Assembly (NCBI GenBank): GCA_017881025.1
Contig: JADGRJ010000005.1
Span: 1 to 49,371, forward strand
Source of the DNA: Rhizobacter sp.
GTDB lineage: Bacteria > Pseudomonadota > Gammaproteobacteria > Burkholderiales > Burkholderiaceae_C
Length of the DNA: 49,371 bases
Reading direction: 5' to 3'
The notes below the pieces were generated by a model. That model ran no database searches and was not told where the DNA came from. It saw only the letters and a program-made list of their open reading frames with translations. The translations under genes and the position numbers were made by a program. Shown piece by piece: positions 27,437 through 36,378 of the stretch. Position 1 is the stretch's first letter; each line of letters opens with the position of its first letter.

Positions 27437-28987
27437 ATGTTCGCGGGACTCGCCGACTTCGGCAACGCCTGGCTCGGGTTCATGAACCCGACGTCGATCG
27501 CGCTCGGCCTCGGCGGCGCGCTGCTCGGCATCATCGTCGGCATCCTGCCGGGGCTGTCGGCGACGCTCGTCATCGCGCTGCTGACGACGATCACGATCAA
27601 GCTGCCGGCGAACAACGCGATCCTCGTCCTCATCTGCTCGTACGTCGGTGCGCTGTACGGCGGCTCGCGCACCGCGATCCTGCTCAACATTCCCGGCACG
27701 GCGGCGAACGCGGCGTCGTGCGCCGACGGCTACGCTCTCGCGCAGCGCGGCGAGGCGGGCCGCGCGATCGGCATCGCCACGTCGGGCGCGTTCACCGGCA
27801 CGCTCTTCGGCGTGCTCTGCCTGGCGGCGTTCACACCGTCGCTCGCCGAGGTCGCGCTCGCCTTCGGCGCCTTCGAGTTCTTCTGGCTGGCGTTGTTCGG
27901 CGTCGCCCTGTCGGGATCGATCGTCGGCGACGACCCGATCAAGGGCTGGCTGATGGGCGCCCTCGGCCTCCTCGTCGCGCAGATGGGCCAGGAAGGCCTC
28001 TACGCCTACGACCGCTTCACCTTCGGCTGGGACCAGCTCGCCGGCGGCATCGCCCTGATCCCGGCGCTGGTCGGCGCCTTCGGCCTGGCCGAGGTGCTGA
28101 CCGCGCTCGCCGACCCGGTCGAGAAGAAGTTCGTCGAGGTCAAGGACTCGGTGCTGCCGCGCTTTCGCGAGGTGGCGCAGTACTGGCGCACCGTCATCCG
28201 CTCCGGCGTGATCGGCGTCCTCACGGGCCTCCTGCCCGGCGTCGGCGAGGACTCGGGCGCGTGGATGTCGTACGCCGCGGCGAAGGCGACGAGCAAGGAG
28301 AAGCATCTCTTCGGCAAGGGCTCGATCGACGGCCTGATGGCCGCCGAGACCGGCGACATGGCGTCGATCCCCGGCCACATCATCCCGTGCCTCGCGCTCG
28401 GCATCCCGGGCTCGGCGCCGTCGGCGGTGCTGATGGCGGCGATGATCATCCACGGCATCCAGCCCGGGCCGATGATGATGATCTCGCACCCGCACTTCGT
28501 CTACGAGGTGGTGGCGATGACGTCGCTGGCGACGGTGACGATCCTCATCTTCGGCCTCTTCCTGGTGAAGCCGCTGCTCGTCATCCTGAAGATCAGGCGC
28601 ACAGTGCTGATGCCGATCATCTTCCTGCTCTGCACCGTCGGCGCGTTCGCGACCGCGTCGCGCCTGTTCGACGTGTACGCGATGCTCGTCATCGGCGTCG
28701 GCGCGTTCTTCCTGCGCCGGCGCGGCTACCAGATGGCGCCGTTCGTCCTCGGCCTCGTCCTCGGCCCGCTGCTCGACAAGAGCCTGCGCCGCGGCCTGGT
28801 CCTCTCCGACGGCAGCCTCGCGCCGTTCTTCACGCGACCGATCTCGCTCGCCTTCGCCGTGGTGACGATCTTCGCGATCCTGCTCTACGTGCCCGCGTTC
28901 AAGTCGACGGTGGGTCGAGTCACCGGCGGCACCGGCCGGGTGTTCCGTTCCGCGCTCGGCCGCAAGGGCGGGGAGGACGCGGCATGA
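27437..28987 (+). CDS. Tripartite tricarboxylate transporter large membrane subunit, TctA family (516 aa)
   Basis: This is a full-length TctA permease with about 12 membrane segments. The family signature GIIVGILPGLSATLVIALL is near the N-terminus, its internal counterpart GVLTGLLPGVGEDSGAWMSY is near residue 260, and PGTAANAASCADGYALA lies between them. It forms the transport channel driven by the ion gradient. The stop overlaps the next gene's start (ATGA), so the first enzyme of the cluster is translationally coupled to the permease. Confidence 0.96.
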   Translation: MFAGLADFGNAWLGFMNPTSIALGLGGALLGIIVGILPGLSATLVIALLTTITIKLPANNAILVLICSYVGALYGGSRTAILLNIPGTAANAASCADGYALAQRGEAGRAIGIATSGAFTGTLFGVLCLAAFTPSLAEVALAFGAFEFFWLALFGVALSGSIVGDDPIKGWLMGALGLLVAQMGQEGLYAYDRFTFGWDQLAGGIALIPALVGAFGLAEVLTALADPVEKKFVEVKDSVLPRFREVAQYWRTVIRSGVIGVLTGLLPGVGEDSGAWMSYAAAKATSKEKHLFGKGSIDGLMAAETGDMASIPGHIIPCLALGIPGSAPSAVLMAAMIIHGIQPGPMMMISHPHFVYEVVAMTSLATVTILIFGLFLVKPLLVILKIRRTVLMPIIFLLCTVGAFATASRLFDVYAMLVIGVGAFFLRRRGYQMAPFVLGLVLGPLLDKSLRRGLVLSDGSLAPFFTRPISLAFAVVTIFAILLYVPAFKSTVGRVTGGTGRVFRSALGRKGGEDAA

Positions 28988-29814
28988 AGATCGCCCTCTG
29001 CAACGAGGTGCTCGGCACGATGCCGCTCGAGGACCAGTGCGAGCTCGCCGCCCGGCTCGGCTACGACGGCCTCGAGATCGCGCCGTTCACGCTCGATGAA
29101 GCGCCCGACCGGATCGACGCGAACGAGGCGAAACGACTGCGCGGCGTCGTCGAATCGACGGGCCTGGTGGTCACGGGCTTGCACTGGCTGCTCGTCAGAC
29201 CGTCCGGGCTGTCGCTGACCACCCCCGACGCGGCCGTGCGCAAGCGAACGCTCGAGTTCGTGACGCGCCTGATCGGCCTGTGCGCCGAGCTCGGCGGCAC
29301 GGTCCTCGTCCATGGCTCGCCGAAGCAGCGCCAGATCGCCCCCGGCGAGACGCACGCGACGGCGCACGCGCGCCTCGTCGAGTTCCTCGCCGACGCGGCG
29401 CGAGTCGCTGCGGCACACGACGTGACGTACTGCATCGAGCCGCTCGGTCGCGGCGAGACCGCGCTGATCAACACCGTCGCCGAAGCCGCCGAGATCGTTC
29501 GAGCGGTCGGCAGCCCGGCGCTCAGGACGATGATCGACTGCAGCGCCGCGGGTTCGACCGAGACGCAGTCGGTGGCCGAGCTCATCGACGCCTGGCTGCC
29601 GACCGGCCTGATCGCGCACGTCCAGGTCAACGACCCGAACCGGCGCGGGCCCGGCCAGGGCGAGATGAAGTTCGCGCCGATCTTCGCGGCCTTGAAACGC
29701 AATGGCTACGACAGGACGGTCAGCGTCGAGCCTTTCGACTACGTCCCCGACGGCCCGGGCGCGGCGGCGTTCGCCGCCGGCTATCTGCGCGGCGTTCGCG
29801 AGTCGCTCGCCTGA
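28984..29814 (+). CDS. Sugar phosphate isomerase/epimerase family protein, TIM barrel (276 aa)
   Basis: This is an AP-endonuclease-2/xylose-isomerase-like TIM barrel. The metal ligands can be placed at Glu 152 (YCIEPLG), Asp 185 (TMIDCSA), His 212 (AHVQVND) and Glu 249 (VSVEPFDY), so it is probably an active divalent-metal isomerase or epimerase. Family members act on keto-sugars, hydroxypyruvate and inosose (IolE, IolI, Hyi). It is coupled to tctA by a 4-base overlap and followed 31 bp later by an oxidoreductase. Confidence 0.9.
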   Translation: MKIALCNEVLGTMPLEDQCELAARLGYDGLEIAPFTLDEAPDRIDANEAKRLRGVVESTGLVVTGLHWLLVRPSGLSLTTPDAAVRKRTLEFVTRLIGLCAELGGTVLVHGSPKQRQIAPGETHATAHARLVEFLADAARVAAAHDVTYCIEPLGRGETALINTVAEAAEIVRAVGSPALRTMIDCSAAGSTETQSVAELIDAWLPTGLIAHVQVNDPNRRGPGQGEMKFAPIFAALKRNGYDRTVSVEPFDYVPDGPGAAAFAAGYLRGVRESLA

Positions 29815-29845
29815 CCTCCCCCTCACGCATCCAGGAAGCAAGCTC

Positions 29846-31009
29846 ATGGCGACTCGACGACTCGGCCTCATCATGCACGGCGTCACCGGCCGGATGGGGA
29901 TGAACCAGCACCTCATCCGCTCGATCTGCGCGATCCGCGCCGAGGGCGGCGTGACGCTCGCCAACGGCGACAGGGCGATGCCCGAGCCGATCCTGATCGG
30001 CCGCAACGCCGAGAAGATCGAGGCGCTCGCCAAGGCGAACGGAATCGCCCGCTGGGGCACCGACCTCGACGCCGCGCTCGCGAACAAGGACGACACGATC
30101 TTCTTCGACGCCGGCACGACGAAGATGCGGCCGACGCTGCTCGCCAAGGCGCTCGGCGCCGGCAAGCACGTCTACTGCGAGAAGCCGATCGCGACCAACC
30201 TCAACGAAGCGGTCAAGATCGCGCGCCTGGCGCAGGCGTCGGGGCTCAAGCACGGCGCGGTGCAGGACAAGCTCTTCCTGCCGGGTCTGAGAAAGCTCGA
30301 CATGCTGCGCCGCTCCGGCTTCTTCGGCCGGATGCTCTCGCTGCGCCTCGAGTTCGGCTACTGGGTGTTCGAGGGCGACCTGCAGCCGATCCAGCGGCCC
30401 TCGTGGAACTACCGCAGCGAAGACGGCGGCGGCATGATCCTCGACATGATGTGCCACTGGCGCTACGTGCTCGACAACCTGTTCGGCGAGGTGCAGTCGG
30501 TGTCGTGCCTCGGCGCCACCCACATCCCCAAGCGCTGGGACGAGGACGGCAAGCCCTACCCCGCGACCGCCGACGACGCCGCCTACGCGACCGTGCAGCT
30601 GAAGGGCCACCAGGGCGAGCCCGTGATCGCCCAGATCAACATGTCGTGGGCGACTCGCGTTCGTCGCGACGACCTCGTCACCTTCCACGTCGACGGCACC
30701 GACGGCTCGGCCGTCGCCGGCCTCTCCGACTGCCGCGCCCAGTCGCGCGTGGCGACGCCGCGGCCGGTGTGGAACCCCGACGTCAAGCAGACGATGAACT
30801 TCCTCGACCAGTGGCAGGAGATCCCCGACACGACGGTCTACGACAACGGCTTCAAGATCCAGTGGGAGCACTTCATCCGCCACGTCGTCGACGCGGCGCC
30901 GTACAAGTGGACGCTCGAGGAAGGCGCCAAGGGCGTCCAGCTCGTCGAAGCCGCGCTCGCGAGCTGGAAGGAGCGGCGCTGGATCGACGTCCCGGCGCTC
31001 GCGCTGTGA
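29846..31009 (+). CDS. Gfo/Idh/MocA family NAD(P)-dependent oxidoreductase (387 aa)
   Basis: An N-terminal Rossmann fold starts with HGVTGRMG, a slightly unusual glycine motif. The family's EKP motif is at 112-114 (CEKPIATN), with Lys 113 the catalytic lysine. A LDMMCHWRY segment near residue 200 supplies the second catalytic Asp/His pair. The C-terminal half is the substrate-binding alpha/beta domain. Such enzymes oxidise a ring or chain hydroxyl of sugars, sugar acids or inositols to a ketone. AGGAAG precedes the ATG. It lies between the first isomerase gene and the DUF993 gene. Confidence 0.92.
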   Translation: MATRRLGLIMHGVTGRMGMNQHLIRSICAIRAEGGVTLANGDRAMPEPILIGRNAEKIEALAKANGIARWGTDLDAALANKDDTIFFDAGTTKMRPTLLAKALGAGKHVYCEKPIATNLNEAVKIARLAQASGLKHGAVQDKLFLPGLRKLDMLRRSGFFGRMLSLRLEFGYWVFEGDLQPIQRPSWNYRSEDGGGMILDMMCHWRYVLDNLFGEVQSVSCLGATHIPKRWDEDGKPYPATADDAAYATVQLKGHQGEPVIAQINMSWATRVRRDDLVTFHVDGTDGSAVAGLSDCRAQSRVATPRPVWNPDVKQTMNFLDQWQEIPDTTVYDNGFKIQWEHFIRHVVDAAPYKWTLEEGAKGVQLVEAALASWKERRWIDVPALAL

Positions 31010-31016
31010 GGCGGCC

Positions 31017-32219
31017 ATGAGCAGCGTGTCGTCGCTCTCGATCCGCCTGCCGGCGGACGAGCGTCGCCTCGAGGCCTACGCCTTGCGCGGCGCGCCGCTG
31101 TTCACTGCGACGACGCCGGCGCAGCCGTTCACGCGGATCGCCTACTCGGCAGCGCACGTCGTCGCCGACCCGTTCGCCGCGACCGATCCGTGGATCACGG
31201 CCGCGCTCGACTGGGACGCGACGATCGCGTACCGGCAGCGCCTCTGGTCGCTCGGCCTCGGCGTCGCCGAGGCGATGGACACGGCGCAGCGCGGCATGGG
31301 ACTCGACTGGCCGACCTCGCTCGAGCTGATCCGGCGCTCGCTCGACGCGGCGCGCGACCATCCCGGCGCGCTGGTCGCCTCCGGCTGCGGCACCGACCAT
31401 CTCGCCTTCGATGCATCGACCACGGTCGACGACGTCATCCGCGCCTACGAAGAGCAGATGGAGGCGATCGAGTCGCTCGGCGGCAAGCTCATCGTCATGG
31501 CGAGCCGCGCCCTGGCGCGGGTGGCGACGGGAGCCGCCGACTACGAGCGCGTCTACGACCGCATCCTGATGCAGTCGAAGCAGCCGGTGATCCTGCACTG
31601 GCTCGGCGACATGTTCGATCCGGCCCTGGCCGGCTACTGGGGCAGCGGCGACGTCGACACGGCGATGGCGACGGCGCTCGGCGTCATCGCCGCCAACCCG
31701 GGCAAGGTCGACGGCATCAAGATCTCGCTTCTCGACATGGACAAGGAGATCGCGATGCGGCGGCGCCTGCCCGAAGGCGTCCGCATGTACACCGGCGACG
31801 ACTTCAACTACGCCGAGCTGATCGCCGGCGACGGTGTCGGCAACGCGACGAACCAGCGGCACAGCGACGCCCTGCTCGGCATCTTCGACGCGATCGCGCC
31901 GGCAGCGAGCGCTTCGCTCGCCGCCCTGGCGGCCGGCGACGTCGACCGCTTCCACGCGATCCTCGCACCGACGGTGCCGCTCTCGCGCCACATCTTCCAG
32001 GCGCCGACGCGCTTCTACAAGACGGGCATCGTCTTCCTCGCCTGGCTGAACGGCCACCAGTCGCACTTCGCGATGGTCGGCGGCCAGCAGAGCGCGCGCT
32101 CGCTCGCCCACTTCGCCGGCATCTTCCGCCTCGCCGACGGCGCCGGCCTGCTCGAGCGGCCCGAGCTCGCCGTCGTGCGAATGCGTCACCTGCTCGCGCT
32201 GCACGGCATCGACGGCTGA
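31017..32219 (+). CDS. DUF993 dihydrodipicolinate-synthase-like aldolase (400 aa)
   Basis: This is a DUF993 protein, distantly related to the DHDPS/N-acetylneuraminate lyase class I aldolases. Lys 235 in DGIKISLLD lies where the Schiff-base lysine of GIKDSSGD is found in the family. YTGDDFNYAELIAGDGVG follows as the later strand. The catalytic Tyr of the LYN motif appears to be His 194 (VILHWLGD). It probably forms an imine with a 2-keto or keto-sugar substrate and performs a retro-aldol cleavage (inference). The ATG is 7 bp after the oxidoreductase stop. No substrate is known to me for this family. Confidence 0.87.
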   Translation: MSSVSSLSIRLPADERRLEAYALRGAPLFTATTPAQPFTRIAYSAAHVVADPFAATDPWITAALDWDATIAYRQRLWSLGLGVAEAMDTAQRGMGLDWPTSLELIRRSLDAARDHPGALVASGCGTDHLAFDASTTVDDVIRAYEEQMEAIESLGGKLIVMASRALARVATGAADYERVYDRILMQSKQPVILHWLGDMFDPALAGYWGSGDVDTAMATALGVIAANPGKVDGIKISLLDMDKEIAMRRRLPEGVRMYTGDDFNYAELIAGDGVGNATNQRHSDALLGIFDAIAPAASASLAALAAGDVDRFHAILAPTVPLSRHIFQAPTRFYKTGIVFLAWLNGHQSHFAMVGGQQSARSLAHFAGIFRLADGAGLLERPELAVVRMRHLLALHGIDG

Positions 32220-32233
32220 GCCAGACCCTAGCC

Positions 32234-33130
32234 GTGCGCGACTTCTCCGGCGATCACCGCTGGCTCTCGATCAACACCGCGACGCTGCGCGGCGCCGGCA
32301 CGCTCGACCGCATCGTCGAGGCGTGCGCGCGACACGGCATCCGCGCCATCTCGCCGTGGCGCGACCAGGTCCACGCGATCGGCCTCGAGCGCACCGCCGC
32401 GCTCGTGCGCGAGCATGGCCTGGCGCTGTCGGGCTACTGCCGCGGCGGCATGTTTCCGGCGATGGACGTGGCCGGCCGCGCGGCCGCGCTCGACGACAAC
32501 CGGCGCGCCGTCGACGAGGCGAAGTCGCTCGACGCGGCGTGCCTCGTCCTCGTCGTCGGCGGCCTGCCCGGTGCGCTCGCCGGAACGCCGAAGTCGAAGG
32601 ACCTGTTCGCCGCGCGCCGCGACGTCCGCGACGGCATCGCCGCCACGCTCGAGTACGCGCGGAGCGTCGCCATGCCGCTCGCGATCGAGCCGCTGCATCC
32701 GATGTACGCCGCCGACCGCGCCTGCGTCAACACGATCGAGCAGGCGCTCGATCTCTGCGAGGCGCTCGACCCCTTGCCGGCCGTCGGCGCCGGCGCACCG
32801 TCGCCCGCGCTCGCCGGCCTCGGCGTCGCCGTCGACGTCTACCACGTCTGGTGGGATCCCAAGCTCGAGGCGCAGATCGCGCGCGCCGGCCGAGCGCGCC
32901 TGCACGCTTTCCACGTCTGCGACTGGCTCGTTCCGACCAAAGACCTCCTCAACGACCGCGGCATGATGGGCGACGGCGTGATCGAGATCGCGCGCATTCG
33001 CGCCTGGCTCGAGGCGGCCGGCTTCGGCGGCTACAGCGAGGTCGAGATCTTCTCGAGCGAGAACTGGTGGAAGCGCCCCGCCGACGAGGTCGTCGCGACC
33101 TGCATCGAGCGACACCGCAGCGCGGTCTGA
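32234..33130 (+). CDS. Second sugar phosphate isomerase/epimerase family protein (298 aa)
   Basis: This is another xylose-isomerase-like TIM barrel, clearly divergent from the first one in this cluster. Candidate metal ligands are Glu 152 (AIEPLHPM), Asp 201 (VDVYHVWWD), His 227 (HAFHVCDW) and Glu 271 (SEVEIFS). The start is GTG at 32234, 14 bp after the DUF993 stop; ATG alternatives lie much further in. The reading frame is open far upstream but that part is a shadow of the DUF993 gene. It is the last gene of the rightward cluster. Confidence 0.88.
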   Translation: MRDFSGDHRWLSINTATLRGAGTLDRIVEACARHGIRAISPWRDQVHAIGLERTAALVREHGLALSGYCRGGMFPAMDVAGRAAALDDNRRAVDEAKSLDAACLVLVVGGLPGALAGTPKSKDLFAARRDVRDGIAATLEYARSVAMPLAIEPLHPMYAADRACVNTIEQALDLCEALDPLPAVGAGAPSPALAGLGVAVDVYHVWWDPKLEAQIARAGRARLHAFHVCDWLVPTKDLLNDRGMMGDGVIEIARIRAWLEAAGFGGYSEVEIFSSENWWKRPADEVVATCIERHRSAV

Positions 33131-33140
33131 CCCGCGCGCT
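33119..33140. terminator. Hairpin between convergent isomerase and MFS genes
   Basis: GCGCGG and CCGCGC form a 6-bp GC stem with a short loop spanning the isomerase stop codon, followed by CTTTA. It fills the 10-bp gap between two convergent stops. No proper T-run is present, so a terminator function is only possible. Confidence 0.35.
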
Positions 33141-34391
33141 TTAGGCAGTGGCGGGCGCGAGCGCCGTGCGCCGCGCCCGATGCACGTTGACCGCGGTCGT
33201 GATCAGCAGCGCCTGGACGATCGCGATGCCGAGCCAGACGTCCTGCGGGCGCTGCATGTCCATGAGCGGCCCGAAGACGAGCGGCGCGAACGCCTGGCCG
33301 ATGTCGAGCCCCGAGTAGACGACGCCGTAGACGCGGCCGGTCGCGTTCTCGGGCGCGGCGCGCTTGACGATGAGGTCGCGCGACGGCCCGGCGATTCCGG
33401 CGGCCAGGCCCATCACCGCGAAGAGGGCCGGCACCGCCATCGGCGCGAGCGGCGCGAAGCCGATCGTCAGGGCGATCGCGGCGGCGATCGTGAAGCCGGC
33501 CGCGACGATCTTCTCGCAGCGCGACGGATCGACAGCGAGGAAGCCGCCGATCACCATGCCGCCCGCGCTCGCGACCATGTAGAAGGTCAGGCACATCGCC
33601 GCCCAGCGCGTCGGCACCGCGTGCAGCAGCCGCGCCGCTTCCGGCGCGAACGCCTGCACGCCGCTGATGACGACGGCGTACAGGAAGAAGAAGCCGAAGC
33701 ACATCCACACGGCCGGGATGGCGAGGAAGCCGAGGCTGTGCGCGGCAGCGCCGCCACGCGCCTTCGCAGCCTTGGGCGCGGCCGCGCTCGTCATGTCGAC
33801 CGTCAGGTGCGAGCGGTAGACGATCAGGACGACGAGGACGACCAGCACCAGCACGCCGGCCGAGGCAAGCGCGACGCGCCATGTCGAAACGAGCGTGATC
33901 GACACCAGCAGCGCCGGCGCGAGCGCCCAGCCGAGGCTGCCGGTGATGCCGTGCACGCTGAAGGCATGGCCGAGGCGCGACACGTGGACCTTGCGGTTGA
34001 GCAGGGTGTAGTCGACCGGATGGAAGACGCCGTTGCCGATGCCGGCGACGACGGCGAAGAACGCCAGCATCGCGTAGCTCGTGCTCGCGGCGAAGCCGAA
34101 CGCCGCGGCGGCGAGCAGCGCGATGCCGCCGAAGAGGATCGGCCGCGGCCCGAACCGGTCGACGACGAAGCCCGAGACCGCCTGGACCGAGCACGAGACG
34201 ACGAAGAACATGGTGAGCAGGAAGCCGAGCTCGGCGTAGCCGACATGGAACGCGTCCTTCAGCCACGGGAAGAGCGGCGGCAGGAGCAGCTGGCTGAAGT
34301 GGCTGATGCAGTGCACCAGCCCGACAAGGCCCATGACGGTGGCATCGCCGCGCGCCGAGGGCGCGGGGGAAGTGGAGGCAGTCGTGCTCAC
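33141..34391 (-). CDS. MFS transporter, fosmidomycin-resistance-like (416 aa)
   Basis: Twelve membrane helices are expected. Helix 1 contains GLVGLVHCISHFSQLLLPPL, the loop 2-3 motif is SGFVVDRFGPRP, and HPVDYTLLNRKV follows near residue 125, a pattern seen in the Fsr/YnfM-like group. It is probably a proton-driven exporter or a carboxylate importer. The start is GTG at 34391. It is divergent from an AraC regulator with 101 bp between them, so it is the likely target of that regulator. Confidence 0.92.
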   Translation of the reverse strand: MSTTASTSPAPSARGDATVMGLVGLVHCISHFSQLLLPPLFPWLKDAFHVGYAELGFLLTMFFVVSCSVQAVSGFVVDRFGPRPILFGGIALLAAAAFGFAASTSYAMLAFFAVVAGIGNGVFHPVDYTLLNRKVHVSRLGHAFSVHGITGSLGWALAPALLVSITLVSTWRVALASAGVLVLVVLVVLIVYRSHLTVDMTSAAAPKAAKARGGAAAHSLGFLAIPAVWMCFGFFFLYAVVISGVQAFAPEAARLLHAVPTRWAAMCLTFYMVASAGGMVIGGFLAVDPSRCEKIVAAGFTIAAAIALTIGFAPLAPMAVPALFAVMGLAAGIAGPSRDLIVKRAAPENATGRVYGVVYSGLDIGQAFAPLVFGPLMDMQRPQDVWLGIAIVQALLITTAVNVHRARRTALAPATA

Positions 34392-34458
34392 GAAGCTCGG
34401 GCGGTAACGGGGCGCGAAGCGGAACCCTATCGTAGACTCGACGGCTCCGTCTCGTTAG

Positions 34459-34481
34459 CGACAGGGCGTCAAGTTCTGTCG
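34459..34481. promoter_or_regulatory. Possible operator in MFS/AraC divergent region
   Basis: CGACAG and CTGTCG form a 6-bp inverted repeat with an 11-base spacer just before the araC-type gene. A TAGACT hexamer at 34433-34438 upstream could be its -10 box. Both are weak signals. Confidence 0.25.
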
Positions 34482-34492
34482 AGATCGCGCCA

Positions 34493-35353
34493 ATGAAGCC
34501 TGCCTCGCCCCGCGCCGCCACGATCAGCCCGCTCACGCCGCACCTCTACACGCCGACGGCCGCGCGGCCGCTGCGCGCGAAGCTGCAGCGTCTGCGCGCC
34601 GACACGCGCGTCGTGCCGCACGCGCATCCCTGGGGCCAGGTCGCGCTCTCGGCGACCGGCGTGATCCGCGTCACCGCGCCGCACGGCAGCTACATCGTGC
34701 CGCCGTCGCGCGCGGTCTGGATTCCGCCCGGCGTCGAGCACGCCGTCACGGTGATCGAGGATGCCGAGCTGCTCACCCTCTACATGCACCAGGCGCGCTC
34801 GCGCTGCGGGCCGGCACGCTCGGTTGCCGAATCGGCGGGCTGGCGCCAGTGCCGTGTCCTCGAGGTGTCGAGCCTGCTCCTCGCCCTGGCGCTGCAGCTC
34901 GACGCCACGCCCGACGCCGCCGGCGCGGCGCCCGCGCGCGAGACGCTCGCTCGCGAGCGGCGCCTCGCGGCCCTCCTCTTCGACGAGCTGCGGCGCGCCG
35001 CGCCGGTCCGTCTCGGCATCGACCTGCCACAGGAAAAGAGGCTGCGCCGTCTCTGCGAGGCGGTGATCGAGGCGCCGTCGCGTCACGCGACGTTGGGCGC
35101 CTGGGCGGCCGACGCGGGCGCGAGCACGCGCACCCTGACGCGGCTCTTCCGCAGCGAGCTCGGCACCTCGTTCGTCCAGTGGCGCCAGCAGGTGCTGCTC
35201 GCCCGCGCGGTGCCGCTGGCGGCGCGCAAGCTGCCGATGGCGAGCATCGCCGCCGAGCTCGGCTACGCCAGCCCGAGCGCCTTCGCCGCGATGGTGCGCC
35301 GCTCGGTCGGCGCGCCGCCGAGCCGGTTTCTGCGCGCGAGCGCAGGTCGATAG
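34493..35353 (+). CDS. AraC family transcriptional regulator with cupin N-terminus (286 aa)
   Basis: An N-terminal cupin-like sensor (about 20-110, with HAHPWGQVALSATG and VWIPPGVEHAV) is joined to two C-terminal helix-turn-helix units (about 190-280: LGAWAADAGASTRTLTRLF and MASIAAELGYASPSAFAAM). It resembles the YeaM/NimR type, which controls a divergent MFS exporter in E. coli; the same layout is seen here. The ATG at 34493 is the natural start. The effector is unknown. Confidence 0.92.
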   Translation: MKPASPRAATISPLTPHLYTPTAARPLRAKLQRLRADTRVVPHAHPWGQVALSATGVIRVTAPHGSYIVPPSRAVWIPPGVEHAVTVIEDAELLTLYMHQARSRCGPARSVAESAGWRQCRVLEVSSLLLALALQLDATPDAAGAAPARETLARERRLAALLFDELRRAAPVRLGIDLPQEKRLRRLCEAVIEAPSRHATLGAWAADAGASTRTLTRLFRSELGTSFVQWRQQVLLARAVPLAARKLPMASIAAELGYASPSAFAAMVRRSVGAPPSRFLRASAGR

Positions 35354-35504
35354 GGCGCACGTCGGCAACTTCGAGCGTACCGGCCGCGCCGTTCATCGCT
35401 CGCTACGACAGGACACGCCACCGAGGCAGCAGCTCGTCGCTCGTCGCTCGCCCGGCGGCGACCTCTCGCGCAAGATGCCCGCCATCAGACTCCGGGAAGA
35501 CACC

Positions 35505-36245
35505 ATGAGCCTCGCGCGCCGATCTCTTCTTGCTTTCGCCGGCCTCGGCCTCCTGCCCGCCGCACGCCTGGCCCGTGCCGCCGAGACGACGGTGAAGGGA
35601 TCGGGCGTCGCGACGACGCAGCGCCGCGAGGTCGGCGCGTTCGTCGGCGTCGCCCTGGGCGCACCGTTCGCCGTCGTCCTGCGCCCCGCCAGCCGCGAGG
35701 CGATCGAGATCGTCGCCGACGACAACCTCCTGCCGCTCATCGAGACGAAGCTGCGCGGCTTCGGCAACGATCGCACCCTGCAGATCGACCTGGCGCGGGA
35801 CACTCGCGTCGAGCCGCGCACGCCGGTCGTCGTGACGATCGACTACGTTCGCCTCGAGGCGCTGGGCGTCGGCGGCTCGGGCCGGATCAGCGCCAAGTCG
35901 ATGAAGGCGCCCAAGCTCGATGCCGCGATCGGCGGCTCGGGATCGATCGATCTGGCCGATCTCGACGCCGGCAACCTCGCCGTCGCGATCGGCGGCAGCG
36001 GCGCCTTCCGCGCCGACGGCCGTGCCCGCAAGATGTCGGTCAGCATCGCCGGCAGCGGTCGCTGCGACGCCGAGCGCCTGGTCGCCGACGACGTCGCCGT
36101 CAGCGTCGCCGGTAGCGGCGACACGAGGGTCCGCGCCGAGACGGCGCTGCGGGCCTCGATCGCCGGCAGCGGCGACGTCTATCACAGCGGCGCGGCGACG
36201 CCGCAGGTGTCGATCGCCGGCAGCGGCCGGGTCAGGCGAATCTAG
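35505..36245 (+). CDS. GIN domain (DUF2807) exported protein (246 aa)
   Basis: The signal peptide MSLARRSLLAFAGLGLLPAA contains twin arginines followed by a hydrophobic core and an RA cleavage area, so Sec or Tat export is possible. The mature part is a putative auto-transporter adhesin head GIN domain (DUF2807), a right-handed beta helix. G(G/S)SG turns recur every 18-20 residues from about 125 to the end (GVGGSG, AIGGSG, SIAGSG, SVAGSG). The ATG at 35505 has GGGAAG 8 bases upstream. The function of GIN domains is unknown. It is 151 bp after the araC-type gene and appears to be monocistronic. Confidence 0.85.
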   Translation: MSLARRSLLAFAGLGLLPAARLARAAETTVKGSGVATTQRREVGAFVGVALGAPFAVVLRPASREAIEIVADDNLLPLIETKLRGFGNDRTLQIDLARDTRVEPRTPVVVTIDYVRLEALGVGGSGRISAKSMKAPKLDAAIGGSGSIDLADLDAGNLAVAIGGSGAFRADGRARKMSVSIAGSGRCDAERLVADDVAVSVAGSGDTRVRAETALRASIAGSGDVYHSGAATPQVSIAGSGRVRRI

Positions 36246-36322
36246 CCCCAGGCGATGGCGGCCGGCCATCGGCTCGCCCGTGCCGCGTGTCGGTGTAACA
36301 GAACGTACGGTCTCGCTCCGCC

Positions 36323-36328
36323 TAGACT
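36323..36328 (+). promoter_or_regulatory. Candidate -10 element
   Basis: TAGACT in CCTAGACTGC lies 50 bp before the start of the roadblock-like gene. Similar CCTAGA(A/G)T hexamers precede the 4.5S RNA and the small ORF at 46306, so this looks like the genome's usual -10 form. No -35 was identified. Confidence 0.35.
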
Positions 36329-36378
36329 GCTCGCTGTGGATCGGGCCGGAACGGTCTTGCCCGGCACCAGGAGCAGCC

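Noticed and set aside
22735-33130. Reading the catabolic cluster as a standard myo-inositol (iol) operon
   Set aside because: IolB, IolC, IolJ and a sugar ABC or MFS inositol importer are missing, and the ThDP enzyme is not specifically IolD-like; only the reaction logic is similar.
35354-35504. Short direct repeats (CGTCGCT) before the GIN-domain gene
   Set aside because: Only two imperfect adjacent copies in GC-rich DNA; no support for a regulatory or repeat element.
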